Shown here: positions 7,354 to 17,386 of the stretch, one piece after another
Position numbering within the stretch: position 1 is the stretch's first letter
Layout of the letters: every line of letters begins with the position of its first letter
NCBI GenBank assembly: GCA_903868455.1
Contig: CAIPVK010000141.1
Location: forward strand, 1-34,300
Origin: an uncultured Opitutia bacterium
GTDB taxonomy: Bacteria > Verrucomicrobiota > Verrucomicrobiia > Opitutales > UBA953
Reading direction: 5' to 3'
DNA length: 34,300 bases
The notes under the pieces: generated by a model
What the model saw: the letters and a program-made list of their open reading frames with translations, nothing else
What the model was told of the DNA's origin: nothing
Database searches by the model: none
Made by a program: the position numbers and the translations under genes

Positions 7354-8820
7354 ATGGCCGACCGCGACGACTTCCGCGCCGCGCGCCACGAGCGCCGGCT
7401 CAACCGCTGGCTCCAGGCCGTCCTCGCGCTGGCCCTGGCCGTCGGCCTCAACCTGGTCGCGAGCCAGCCGGGCTTCCGCTGGCGGGCGGACCTGACGGAG
7501 GACCGCCGCCACTCGCTGGCGACCGAGTCGTCCGCCCTGCTCGCCGAGATGGGCGGGCGCGCGCCCGAGGGCGAGGCGGCGTGGGCGACCCTGGCCGTGG
7601 TGGAGGTGCCCGAGGGCGTCCTGGACCCCGCGGCCGAGCGCCGGCTGGCCCGGCTCGTCGACGCGGTGGAGCGCGGCTCCGCGGGCTGGCTGCGGGTGGC
7701 GCGCCCCGGCGCGGGCTCGGGGCCCGCCCTCACGGAGCTGGCGGCGCGGCACGGGCCGCTCCCGCCCGACGCCGCGGTGGTGCTGGCCTGCGGGCCGCGC
7801 CTGCGCGCGCTCGGGGTGGCCGAGCTCGGCGGCCTCGCCGAGGCGGGCCGGCTCGAGGAGGCGATCCTCTCGGCGCTGGTCGAGGTGACGGACGAGCGCG
7901 CGCTCGTCGCCTACGTCGTCCGCGGCCACGGCGAGCTCTCGGCCGAGGACTCCTCGCCCGCGCGCGGCATGAGCCAGCTGGCGCGCCAGCTGCGCCTGGC
8001 CAACGTCGAGCTCCGCCCCCTGCTGCTGACGGGACCCGTCCCGCGCGACGCCGGGCTCGTCATCGTCGCCGGCCCCGTGGCGGCGTTCGCGCCGGCGGAG
8101 GCGGAGGTCCTCCGGTCCTACCTCCACGACCGCAACGGCCGCGCGCTCCTGCTGCTCGACGCCGGCCGCGAGCACGGCCTCGACGGGTTGCTCGAGTCGT
8201 GGGCGGTGTTCTCGCCCGACGCGGAGGCGCGGGAGACCGACGCCTCGCGGCGCCTGCCCGACGGCGACATCGCCGTGCGCAACCTCGACTCCAAGCTCCA
8301 CCCCGTCGCCCAAGTCCTGGCCGACCTCGACTTGCCGCTCGTCGCCGGCCGCCTGCGGCCCGTGCAGTTCGACGTGGGCAGCGCGCCCGACTCGACCCTC
8401 GCCGTCTGGCAGATGGCCTACACCTCCGCCGAGTCCTGGGGCGAGGCCGACCCGCGGCGCGAGCCGGCGCGCTTCGACCCGGCGCGCGACTTCCCCGGCC
8501 CGCTCTGCGTGGCCGTCGCGGCGGAACGCCAGGCGGGCATCGGCGGAGGGGCGGGCGGGCGGCTGGTCGTCATCGGCTCCTCGGACCTCGCCGCGAACGC
8601 GCGCCTCGCGCGCGGCGGCAACCGCGCCCTGCTGCTCCAGGCCGTCCACTGGCTGGGCGGCCGCGAGCGCCGGGCAGCCGTGCCCCCGCGCCCGCTCGAG
8701 CGTTTCGCCCTGACGGCGACCGCGTCGCAGATGGGCACGCTGGCCTGGAGGCTCGCCCTGCCCTGCCTGGCGGTGGCGGCGGTCGGGCTTGCCGTCACGG
8801 CGTGGCGGCGCAGGAATTGA
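7354..8820 (+). CDS. GldG-like ABC transporter auxiliary protein
   Basis: This 488-residue protein has a cytoplasmic N terminus, a transmembrane segment at about 19-38, a large extracytoplasmic region and a second transmembrane segment near the C terminus (about 460-484). After the first segment comes RADLTEDRRHSLATES, the characteristic opening of the GldG/ABC_transp_aux domain (DLT-x-x-x-x-x-LS). The domain is thought to lack enzymatic residues and to work with GldA/GldF-type ABC proteins. The start is one base after the permease stop, with GAGGAG upstream. The next gene, DUF4340, starts 6 bases downstream; that pairing recurs in many phyla. The role is inferred from family and neighbours. 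Confidence 0.88.
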   Translation: MADRDDFRAARHERRLNRWLQAVLALALAVGLNLVASQPGFRWRADLTEDRRHSLATESSALLAEMGGRAPEGEAAWATLAVVEVPEGVLDPAAERRLARLVDAVERGSAGWLRVARPGAGSGPALTELAARHGPLPPDAAVVLACGPRLRALGVAELGGLAEAGRLEEAILSALVEVTDERALVAYVVRGHGELSAEDSSPARGMSQLARQLRLANVELRPLLLTGPVPRDAGLVIVAGPVAAFAPAEAEVLRSYLHDRNGRALLLLDAGREHGLDGLLESWAVFSPDAEARETDASRRLPDGDIAVRNLDSKLHPVAQVLADLDLPLVAGRLRPVQFDVGSAPDSTLAVWQMAYTSAESWGEADPRREPARFDPARDFPGPLCVAVAAERQAGIGGGAGGRLVVIGSSDLAANARLARGGNRALLLQAVHWLGGRERRAAVPPRPLERFALTATASQMGTLAWRLALPCLAVAAVGLAVTAWRRRN

Positions 8821-8826
8821 GCCCGG

Positions 8827-10557
8827 ATGCGACTGACGCGCACAACCCTCCTGCTGCTGGCCGCGAACCTCGCGTGCGCGGTCGCCGTCTGGCGGAGCCT
8901 GCCCGACACCGAGGCGGCCGCCGTCCACGGCCTCGCCTTCCCCATCGCGCCCGCCTGGATCGAGGTCGAGGGCTCGGCGGGCAAGCTGCGGCTCGAGCGC
9001 TCGGAGGGCGGCTGGTCGGTCACCCATCCCTTCCGCTGGTCGGCGAACCGCTGGGAGGTCCAGCGCCTGCTGGGCGAGCTCGCGCTCGCGCGCGAGGCGC
9101 CGCGCGGCGCCACCCGCCCGCCCGCGGGCGAGCGCTGGACGGTCCGGGCCGGCGCCGAGGGCGGCCCCACGGTCGAGGCCCAGGTGCTCGCCGACGCCGC
9201 GCGCGGCGCCTTCCTCGACGGCGGCGAGCGCGGCAAGGCGCTCGCGGGCGAGGCGCTCGTGCGCGCCCTGGCGCAGCCGGCCGAGGCCTACCGCGTCGAC
9301 GCCGTCTTCTCCCTCGCCCCCTACGAGATCCGGTCCCTCGGCGTGCGCGTCTCGCGCCCCGGCGCGGAGGACCGACGCTGGGGCCTCGTGCTCGAGGCGC
9401 GCGAGACGCTCGGCCGCCAGGAGCAGGGGGCGGTCTGGCGCTTCGAGGCGCCGGACAACGTCGCGGCCGACGGCGAGCGCCTGCCGCGGGCCCTCGCCGC
9501 CCTCGCCGAGCTGCGCGTGACGCGCTTCCTGCCGCCGCGCTCGGCCCCCGCGACGGACAAGCCTTGGCTGCGGCTCTCGCTGGAAGGCGCGAGCCGCCGC
9601 GAGACGCTGCTGGTCTGGCCGGCCAAGGACGGCCGGTGCGAGGCGGCGCTCGAGGACAACCCCAACCAACCCTTCCTCATCGCCGCCGACGCCCTCCGGG
9701 CCTGGGCCGACCCGATGGCGGAGCTGCGCACGCGCTCGCCGTTCGACTTCGACCCCGCCCTCGCGCGCGGCCTCACGCTCCGCCACCTCGCCTCGGGGCG
9801 CTCGCTCACGCTGCACCGACTCGAGGGCGCCGAGGGGCGCTGGGAGATTCCGGTCGTGGCCGGCTCGACGGCGACCCGCCGGCTCGAGGTCGGCGTCGGG
9901 CGCGCGCGCCAGTTCCTCCGCCTGCTGACCGACCTGAGGTCCGACGGCTCGGAGGCGGCGGCGCCGCAGGCCGATTGGCATCGCCTGACCGTGGAGTTCC
10001 CCGGCGGCTCGCTCGTGCGCGAGCTGGCCCTCGACCCCGCGGGCGGACGCCTGCTCGTGCGCGCCCCGGGCGAGGCCGCGACGGCCTGCCCGACCGACCT
10101 TCCGCTCGCGCGCTGGCTCTCCGTCGAGACCGGCGCATGGCGCTCGGAGATCCTCACGCGGCTGCCCGTCGGTACCCGCGTGGCCCGGATCGAGGTGCGA
10201 GACGCCGCGGGGGCGACGGTGGCGAAGGCCGACCTCGCCGACGACGGCCGGTGGCTCGCCGAGGGCGAGGTCGACGCCGCCGCGGCCGCGCGCCTCGCGG
10301 AGCGCCTCGGCGTCGTGCAGGCGCTCGCCTTCCCGACCGACGCCGCGGCGAAGGACGCCGCGGGGTGGGCGCTCACGCTGCTCGTGACCGACCGATCCGC
10401 CGCGGGCGCCTCGGGCTCGACCGAGACCGTGCGCTCCTATCGCCTGGGTCGCCCGGCCGGAGCCGTCTCGCCGCGGATGCGCGACGAGACCGAGGGCGTG
10501 GTGTTCGTCCCGGAGCCCGGGCTGGCCGAGGCCCTCGCGCCTTGGACCACCCCCTGA
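8827..10557 (+). CDS. DUF4340 domain-containing membrane-anchored protein
   Basis: A 576-residue protein with an N-terminal signal anchor (about 4-22) followed by alternating beta-rich segments. Short units such as WSVTHPFRWSANRWEVQRLLGEL and GRWLAEGEVDAAAAARLAERL recur; they combine a tryptophan-containing strand with a helix bearing LL or RL. This fits DUF4340, a repeat-forming extracytoplasmic domain almost always found next to GldG-like proteins. No enzymatic motif is visible. It sits between the GldG-like gene and the AsmA-like gene with gaps of 6 and 4 bases, so it is firmly part of the operon. Domain assignment rests partly on context. Confidence 0.8.
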   Translation: MRLTRTTLLLLAANLACAVAVWRSLPDTEAAAVHGLAFPIAPAWIEVEGSAGKLRLERSEGGWSVTHPFRWSANRWEVQRLLGELALAREAPRGATRPPAGERWTVRAGAEGGPTVEAQVLADAARGAFLDGGERGKALAGEALVRALAQPAEAYRVDAVFSLAPYEIRSLGVRVSRPGAEDRRWGLVLEARETLGRQEQGAVWRFEAPDNVAADGERLPRALAALAELRVTRFLPPRSAPATDKPWLRLSLEGASRRETLLVWPAKDGRCEAALEDNPNQPFLIAADALRAWADPMAELRTRSPFDFDPALARGLTLRHLASGRSLTLHRLEGAEGRWEIPVVAGSTATRRLEVGVGRARQFLRLLTDLRSDGSEAAAPQADWHRLTVEFPGGSLVRELALDPAGGRLLVRAPGEAATACPTDLPLARWLSVETGAWRSEILTRLPVGTRVARIEVRDAAGATVAKADLADDGRWLAEGEVDAAAAARLAERLGVVQALAFPTDAAAKDAAGWALTLLVTDRSAAGASGSTETVRSYRLGRPAGAVSPRMRDETEGVVFVPEPGLAEALAPWTTP

Positions 10558-10561
10558 GGCG

Positions 10562-13102
10562 ATGGCCCGGGAGGGAGCCAGGGGCGGTAAGCGGCGGCCT
10601 TGGCCGAGCACGCTCGCGCGCGCGGCGCTCATCCTCCTTCTCCTCCCCCAGCTGGCCGCGCTCTGGATCCTGCACCGCCCCGCCCCCACCGGCCTGCCGG
10701 CCGGGCTCGTCGCCGCCCTGACGGACGGCCTCCTGGGCGAGGCGACCGTGTCGGTCGCCCGCGCCAGCGTGGACAACCGGGGCGTCTTCCGGTTCGAGGG
10801 CCTGCGCGTCGCGCACGCGCGGCACGGCGTCGCCTTCGAGGGCGACGCGCGCGTGCTGCCGCCTTGGCAGGCGTGGATCGCGGGCAGGTTCTATGAGCCG
10901 AGCCTCGAGGCGCGCGGCCGGCTCGTGGAGCTCGCCGACGGCGCGGTCCTCGCCGAGGACGTCCTGCTGCGCGCGGGCGACCCGGACGGGGCGTGGTTCG
11001 ACCTCGCGGCGCGCGCCGGCGACCTCCGCCTGCGCCTCGAGACGCGCCGGCATGAGTTCCCGACCTCCGCGACGCCATCCCAAGCGGAGGGTGGCGAGGC
11101 GGGCCTCGACTGGCGTCGGCTGCGCAGGGAGCTTCCCCGCCTCAAGGGGGACGCCGAGCTGCGCCTCTGGACGGACGGATGGTCGGCCGAGGTCGCGCTC
11201 CGGGGCGACGGCGCCGCGGGGGCGGGATGGCGGTTCGGCGAGGTCGAGGGACGGATCACCGAGGACATGAAGGACCGCTGGGGCGGCCTCCGAGTGACGG
11301 GCCTCGGCCACGGCGACGTCGAGGCGGGGCTCGTCCGCGCCGAAGGGATCCAGGGGCGCGTGAGCGTCACGCTCGAGAACGCGCGCTGGGGCCGGCTCGA
11401 GGGCGTCGGCGGCGCCGCGCTCCTGCGCTGGCGCGGCGACCGCGGCAGCCTCGACCTTCGGCTCTCGGCCGGCGAGTCCCGCGCGCGGCTCCGCCTCCTC
11501 GACCCGCGAGGCCCCGAGGGTTGGCGCGTCGAGGGCGCCGCCGGCGCGCTGCGGGCCGCCGAGCTCCTGCGCGCGCCGGGCGTCGCCGAGGCGCTGCGGC
11601 GCGCGGAGATCGACCTCTCGGGCGGCGTGGAATTCGGCGACGTCTCGGTCGGGCTCGTCGACGGCCGCCCGGCCCGCGCCGAGGGCTGGGTCGCGGTGCG
11701 CGACGCCGGCTGGAAGGCGATCCGCCCCTGCGTCATCCGCCCGGACCGCCCGGCGGCGGCGCTGACGGGCCACGCCAGGGTGGACCTCCCCGCCGGCACG
11801 TTCGCCGCGACGTCGCTCGACCTCGCGGGCCTGGTCGGCTCGATCGAGGGCGGGCTCGCCGCCGGCGCGCCCTATGAGGTCCGTCTCGCCTCCACGGATG
11901 GCCAGCCCGTGCATCCCGGCTGCCTCGACTCCCTCCTGGGCGACTGGTGGATCGACCTCTGGAAGCGCTTCGACCTCAGCACGACCGGCACCTACCCGCA
12001 CGCGGACGTGTTGGTCAGGGGCAAATGGGGCGCCTTGGTCGCGGACGAGGTGCTCGTGGGCGCGAGCTTGGAGCGCTTCGGCTTCATGGGCGCGCGCTTC
12101 CGACGGACGGATGTCCGGGTGACGGCGACGCCCGGGCGCACCTCGGTCGCCATCGACCGTCTCGTGGGCGAGCTGGACGGCGCTCCCGCGGGTTCCGCCA
12201 AGGGCGCGGTCGAGTGGGACTGGACCTCCGGCAAGACCCAGCCGCTCATCCGGGCCGAGGGCGACCTCCACCCGCTGGTGGCCCTTCGCCTCCACGAGGA
12301 CGGCGCGGCCCAGGTCGCGCGCCTGCGCGGCGCCCGCTTCGGCGAGCCTTGGCTCAAGGTCGAGATCACCCCCGAGGGCGCCAGCGCGATCGAGCTGCGG
12401 ACCCGGGAGGTGTCCGAGATCCTCGGCGCCCGCCTGGGGCCGCTCGACCTCAGGATGGCCGGCGACGCCGGGGCCGACGGCGCCATGCGTCTCGTCGGCT
12501 CAGGCCAGATGGCGGGAGGAACCCTCCGCGTGGACCTCTCGGGGGACCTCGGCGGTCGCTGCGAGGTCCGGGCGTTCAAGGCCGAAGGCATCCGCTGGGC
12601 CCTCCTCCCCGAGGCCCTGCCCTTGCTGTTCAAGGACCCGCCGGCAGACCCCCCGTCGGCGGGCATCCTTTCCGGGACCTTCGAGGGAACGGTGGACCTG
12701 GGGGCGACTCCCGCCTTCGAGGGGGAGGGCGCGTTCCGCTTCTCCGACCCCCAGCTCCGCCGGGTCCGGCTCTTCGGGGTGCTCTCCCAAGGGCTCGACA
12801 CCCTCGGCCTCGGCTTCTCGGGTTATGACCTGACGGACGCCACCGGGGACTTCCGGATCAAGGACGGTCGCGCCACCCTCCCCCGGCTCGTCATCGGCGG
12901 GGAGGATGCCGAGCTCCGCTTGGCGGGCTACGTCGACCTCAAATCGGGCGGTTTGAACCTCCTCGGGACCTTTGAACTGAAGGATTCCCCCTGGGGTCCG
13001 CTCGGGTTTCTCAATCCCAACCGATTGATTACCAAGGTTATAAAGATAAAAGTGGGGGGCGACTTGGCCCAGCCGGTGACGAAGGTTCGCACCGGTTTTT
13101 GA
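10562..13102 (+). CDS. AsmA-like large envelope protein
   Basis: The product has 846 residues: a basic N terminus, one transmembrane segment (about 18-37) and a very long beta-rich body. The C-terminal 120 residues have the AsmA-like pattern: GVLSQGLDTLGLGFSGYD, then a strand with FRIKDGRATLPRLVIGG, then GYVDLKSGGLNLLGTFEL. AsmA-family proteins are anchored in the inner membrane and several (TamB, YhdP, YdbH) form hydrophobic grooves proposed to carry phospholipids towards the outer membrane. This is the last gene of the ABC/GldG/DUF4340 operon. GC falls noticeably over the final 150 bases. There is no TamA-like partner in the window. Membership in the AsmA superfamily is likely; the exact subfamily is uncertain. 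Confidence 0.8.
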   Translation: MAREGARGGKRRPWPSTLARAALILLLLPQLAALWILHRPAPTGLPAGLVAALTDGLLGEATVSVARASVDNRGVFRFEGLRVAHARHGVAFEGDARVLPPWQAWIAGRFYEPSLEARGRLVELADGAVLAEDVLLRAGDPDGAWFDLAARAGDLRLRLETRRHEFPTSATPSQAEGGEAGLDWRRLRRELPRLKGDAELRLWTDGWSAEVALRGDGAAGAGWRFGEVEGRITEDMKDRWGGLRVTGLGHGDVEAGLVRAEGIQGRVSVTLENARWGRLEGVGGAALLRWRGDRGSLDLRLSAGESRARLRLLDPRGPEGWRVEGAAGALRAAELLRAPGVAEALRRAEIDLSGGVEFGDVSVGLVDGRPARAEGWVAVRDAGWKAIRPCVIRPDRPAAALTGHARVDLPAGTFAATSLDLAGLVGSIEGGLAAGAPYEVRLASTDGQPVHPGCLDSLLGDWWIDLWKRFDLSTTGTYPHADVLVRGKWGALVADEVLVGASLERFGFMGARFRRTDVRVTATPGRTSVAIDRLVGELDGAPAGSAKGAVEWDWTSGKTQPLIRAEGDLHPLVALRLHEDGAAQVARLRGARFGEPWLKVEITPEGASAIELRTREVSEILGARLGPLDLRMAGDAGADGAMRLVGSGQMAGGTLRVDLSGDLGGRCEVRAFKAEGIRWALLPEALPLLFKDPPADPPSAGILSGTFEGTVDLGATPAFEGEGAFRFSDPQLRRVRLFGVLSQGLDTLGLGFSGYDLTDATGDFRIKDGRATLPRLVIGGEDAELRLAGYVDLKSGGLNLLGTFELKDSPWGPLGFLNPNRLITKVIKIKVGGDLAQPVTKVRTGF

Positions 13103-13217
13103 TTTAAAAACATAATTATCAAGGCTTTAGGAAGTTATTCCCAGCCCCGAGAATAGGGGTTGATTTGCCCTCCCGCCTCCCTATCACCAACCCACCTCAC
13201 CCAACCCAAGCCCTCCC
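13103..13217 (+). promoter_or_regulatory. AT-rich spacer and C-rich leader before accB
   Basis: The first part (13096-13140) is an AT-rich island unusual for this genome and probably holds the accBC promoter, although no clean -35/-10 pair can be named. A weak hairpin (GCCCC, 7-base loop, GGGGT; 13144-13160) follows. The last 50 bases up to the accB start are nearly free of G, rich in CCC and ACC, and hold no Shine-Dalgarno sequence. Confidence 0.4.
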
Positions 13218-13691
13218 TTGGACATCCAAAAAATCAAGCAGGTCGTGGATCTCATGAAGAAGTCGGAGCTATCCGAGTTCGAGTTCCAGGAACAAGACTT
13301 CAAGCTCCGCATCAAGCGGGACACCCCCGGCCGCGTGGTCGCCCTCCCGGCCGCCGCGCCCGCCCCGGCGGTGGCCGCCGCCCCCGCGGCCGCCCCCGTC
13401 GCCGCCCCGGCTCCCGCCGCGGCGCCCGCCCCCGCGGCGGCGGACCCCAGCCTCAAGGTCATCACCTCCCCGATGGTCGGCACCTTCTACGCCGCCCCCT
13501 CCCCCGACGCCCCCCCGTTCGTGGGTGTCGGCAGCCAGGTGAAGGCCGACACGGTCGTCTGCATCATCGAGGCCATGAAGGTCATGAACGAGATCCAGGC
13601 CGAGCTCGCCGGCTCCGTCGTCGAGTGCCTGGTCGCCTCCGGGACCTCCGTGGAGTTCGGCCAGCCCCTCTTCCGCGTGAAGGTGAGCTGA
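13218..13691 (+). CDS. accB: Biotin carboxyl carrier protein of acetyl-CoA carboxylase
   Basis: AccB carries biotin between biotin carboxylase and carboxyltransferase in malonyl-CoA synthesis, the first committed step of fatty acid synthesis. The 157-residue product has the N-terminal MDIQKIKQVVDLM helix, a long Ala/Pro linker (about 42-76) and the biotinyl domain with EAMKVM (118-123, biotinylated Lys121). The start is TTG at 13218: it is the only start in frame giving the conserved N terminus, and no Shine-Dalgarno sequence precedes it. A TTG start with a C-rich leader suggests a dedicated control of initiation. accC follows after 10 bases. Subunits accA and accD are not in the window. Confidence 0.96.
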   Translation: MDIQKIKQVVDLMKKSELSEFEFQEQDFKLRIKRDTPGRVVALPAAAPAPAVAAAPAAAPVAAPAPAAAPAPAAADPSLKVITSPMVGTFYAAPSPDAPPFVGVGSQVKADTVVCIIEAMKVMNEIQAELAGSVVECLVASGTSVEFGQPLFRVKVS

Positions 13692-13701
13692 GCCCGCCCG
13701 C

Positions 13702-15078
<1,377 letters not shown>

Positions 15079-15085
15079 GGCGGCC

Positions 15086-16072
15086 ATGGGCGCCCGCCGC
15101 CTGCCCGAGACCGCGCTCCGGCGCCTCCGGACGGCCGCCGACTGGTCGGCCTTCGGCGAGCGCCTGCTCGCCCGGGAGGGCGCGTCGCACGGACAGGGCT
15201 TCCTCGACGCGCGCGAGGAGGTCTGGACCCTGCTCGCCCACGCCCTCGGCCTGCCGTGGGAGGCGCTCGGCGAGGCCCTGCCCCGCCCGATGCCCGCGCC
15301 GGCGGCGGCCCGCCTGCGCGACCTCCTCGAGCGGCGCGTGTACGACCGCGAGCCGACGGCCTACCTGACGGGCGAGGCCTGGCAGGGCGGCCTGCGCTTC
15401 CGCGTCGACCGCCGGGTGCTCATCCCTCGCTCCTACCTCATCGAGCACATCCCCCTGCTCGCCGAGCTCCTGGGCGCCGACAAGGTCCGGCGCGCGGCCG
15501 ACGCCTGCACGGGCTCGGGCTGCCTGGCCATCCACCTCGCGAAGGCCTTCCCGCGCGCGACGGTCGACGCCACCGACCTCTCCGCGGACGCCCTCGAGGT
15601 CGCCCGCCTGAACGTCGCCGACCACGGCCTGGAGGGGCGCGTCCGCCTCTCGCGCGGCGACGGCCTCGGCGACGCGCGCGGGCCGTTCGACCTCGTCGTC
15701 TCGAACCCGCCCTACGAGCCGGAGGAGCTGCGCGCGACGCTGCCCGACGAGTTCCGGCGCGAGCCCGACATGGCGCTCTTCTCGGGACGGGACGGCCTCG
15801 GCGTCGTGCGCACCCTCCTCGCCCAGGCCGCGGAGCGCCTCGCGCCCCGCGGGCTGCTGGCGATGGAGATCGGCGGCCTGCGCGGCGCCATCGAGGTCGA
15901 GTGGCCGCGCCTGCGGCTGGACTGGCTGCCCACCGCCGACGGGTCGGACTGCGTCCTGCTCGCCACGCGCGAGGCGCTACGCGAGGGCCTCACCAAGCCC
16001 GCGGCGCCGGCTCGCGCTCGAGCGCGTCCTGGGTCCGCGCGGGCAAGGCCGGGAAGAAGTCGAGGCCGGTGA
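15086..16072 (+). CDS. prmB: N5-glutamine methyltransferase, PrmB-like (HemK family)
   Basis: This SAM-dependent enzyme methylates a glutamine side chain, in PrmB that of ribosomal protein L3. It has a helical N domain, the linker motif RVLIPRS (110-116), SAM-binding CTGSGCLAI (141-149) and the catalytic NPPY (207-210). The text after NPPY (LPDEFRREPDMALFSGRDGL) resembles PrmB more than the release-factor enzyme PrmC. The 328 residues slightly exceed the family norm because the last 20 or so are an Arg/Ala/Pro-rich tail. That tail is encoded antisense to the nuclease gene (15990-16072), so the two convergent genes overlap by 83 bases. GAGGCGGCC serves as ribosome site. L3 as substrate is inferred; PrmC function is the alternative. 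Confidence 0.85.
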   Translation: MGARRLPETALRRLRTAADWSAFGERLLAREGASHGQGFLDAREEVWTLLAHALGLPWEALGEALPRPMPAPAAARLRDLLERRVYDREPTAYLTGEAWQGGLRFRVDRRVLIPRSYLIEHIPLLAELLGADKVRRAADACTGSGCLAIHLAKAFPRATVDATDLSADALEVARLNVADHGLEGRVRLSRGDGLGDARGPFDLVVSNPPYEPEELRATLPDEFRREPDMALFSGRDGLGVVRTLLAQAAERLAPRGLLAMEIGGLRGAIEVEWPRLRLDWLPTADGSDCVLLATREALREGLTKPAAPARARARPGSARARPGRSRGR

Positions 16073-16955
16073 GGCGCTCGACCTGGTCGACCGAGACGAG
16101 GTAGGCGGAGGGGTTGGGGTCGCGCCAGATCTCGCGGTGCGGCACGAGGAAGGCGAGGACGCGCAGGGCGCCGGCGTCGGTGCGCTCGGCCACGACCATC
16201 CAGAAGGCGTCGGGCACGCGCACCGGCGACTCCGGCGGGCCGATGCGGCGGGCGGTGGCCTCGGCGTCGAGCACCGGGCCGCAGGCGACCCAGACCTCGC
16301 CGTAGCGGCGAACGTAGCGATGGGCGACGCGCTGCTCGAGGTCGCGCCAGAGGCCGGCGTTGAGGCCGGGCAGCTGGGGGGCGACGTTCGACATGAGGAA
16401 GCTCGCCAGCTGGGCCTCGGGGCCGTGCGCGACCGCCAGGATATGGTTGGGGGCGAGGTGCCCGCGGTCGTAGCCGGAGCGGGCGTAGACCTCGGTGCGC
16501 ACCTGGGCCTGGGTGCGCCGGTCGACGCGGAAGCGCGAGGGGCGGTCGGGAGGGAGGAATTTGACGGGGAGCGCGCGGTAGGTCGCCCAGCGCGGCAGCC
16601 GCTCCGTCTCGTCGTAGCCGACGTTGAAGCCGGGGTTGGCGAGGGCGAGCCAGCCGCCGCCCGAGGGGTCGCCGTAGGGCGAGGGCGCGTCGGCGGACGG
16701 CGCGGGCGCGGGCACCGGGGTCCCGATGACGATCGGGAGCGTGTCGGCCCAGTCGTCGAGCGCGTCGACCACCGCGCGCGGGGCAAGGTCGGACTCGCGG
16801 ACCAAGTCGGCGACGTCGAGGAGCGCGTGCTCGATCTCGGCCTTGCCCTTGGTGTCGGCGAAGACGTGGGCGAGCCAGACCGACATCAGGCCGAGCCAGA
16901 CGACGCCGAGCGCGTAGGCCGACCAACGGAGGGTGCGGCTCAGCCAGCGGGGCAT
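15990..16955 (-). CDS. Membrane-anchored DNA/RNA non-specific endonuclease (NUC family)
   Basis: A 321-residue protein with an N-terminal signal anchor (about 9-31), a spacer, then a beta-beta-alpha-metal nuclease domain like that of Serratia nuclease and EndoG. Key residues are the DRGH motif (163-166, catalytic His166) and the following MSNVAPQLPGLN (188-199) with Asn199 as the magnesium ligand. Such enzymes cut DNA and RNA in either strand state. With the anchor, the domain would act outside the cytoplasm, for example in nutrient salvage, biofilm DNA or DNA uptake. The ATG at 16955 overlaps the stop of the DUF2752 gene by one base, so translation is coupled. Upstream codons in the same frame are antisense-like and not conserved. 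No immunity or inhibitor gene is recognisable next to it. Confidence 0.89.
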   Translation of the reverse strand: MPRWLSRTLRWSAYALGVVWLGLMSVWLAHVFADTKGKAEIEHALLDVADLVRESDLAPRAVVDALDDWADTLPIVIGTPVPAPAPSADAPSPYGDPSGGGWLALANPGFNVGYDETERLPRWATYRALPVKFLPPDRPSRFRVDRRTQAQVRTEVYARSGYDRGHLAPNHILAVAHGPEAQLASFLMSNVAPQLPGLNAGLWRDLEQRVAHRYVRRYGEVWVACGPVLDAEATARRIGPPESPVRVPDAFWMVVAERTDAGALRVLAFLVPHREIWRDPNPSAYLVSVDQVERLTGLDFFPALPARTQDALEREPAPRAW

Positions 16956-17377
16956 CAGCGAGGCAGGGTCCAAGCAAGCCACATCCAATGCAGAACGAGG
17001 GCGATGGCGAGCCCCCATCTCAGTCGCCGCTCGCCGCGGGCATCGGTGGCGAGGCGGACCCGCAGGGGGTCGCCGCGCAGGCGGGCGACGACCGACCAGG
17101 CCGTCCATGCCGTCGCCAGCGTCCCGGCGAGGAAAACCGCCGGATTATAGGCCAGGGCGGCGAGGATCTCGCCTTGGGTGAGGGCGCGGACGCAGCGGGT
17201 GCCGCCGCAGGCCAGGCAAGGGACGTCGGTCAGGCGGCGGAAAAGACAGCCCGGGGTGGACCCGACCCAGGTGAGGTAGGCCCAAGCCGCGGCGAGCCCG
17301 GCGACGAAGAGCGGCGGCAGCCAACGCTCGGCGTCGAACTCGCCGGGGATGAGCGGGCGGCGAACGAGCCGGATCAT
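16955..17377 (-). CDS. DUF2752 domain membrane protein
   Basis: The product has 140 residues with three hydrophobic segments (about 20-38, 75-98 and 122-137). It contains the DUF2752 signature: a Pro-Cys-x-x-Cys-Gly-Gly-Thr-Arg element (PCLACGGTRCVRAL, 53-66) followed by GEILAALAYNPAVF. The two cysteines before GGTR are invariant in the family and could bind metal or form a disulfide, but no biochemical role is established. The start at 17377 follows AAGGTCCGGCG. It lies between a GYF-domain gene (9-base gap) and the nuclease (one-base overlap), suggesting a common process. Confidence 0.9.
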   Translation of the reverse strand: MIRLVRRPLIPGEFDAERWLPPLFVAGLAAAWAYLTWVGSTPGCLFRRLTDVPCLACGGTRCVRALTQGEILAALAYNPAVFLAGTLATAWTAWSVVARLRGDPLRVRLATDARGERRLRWGLAIALVLHWMWLAWTLPR

Positions 17378-17386
17378 CGCCGGACC

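Noticed and set aside
7581..10721. Plus-strand open frame of 1046 codons
   Set aside because: Offset frame over the GldG-like and DUF4340 genes; translation is Arg/Pro/Ala/Gly low-complexity, unlike the clear domains in the chosen frames.
7141..10776. Minus-strand open frame of 1211 codons
   Set aside because: Antisense to the ABC/GldG/DUF4340 genes; low-complexity translation, no start signal, and it would block a well-supported operon.
13144..13160. Stem GCCCC/GGGGT before accB as terminator or riboswitch
   Set aside because: Only 5 pairs including a wobble; no T-run and no recognisable aptamer core.
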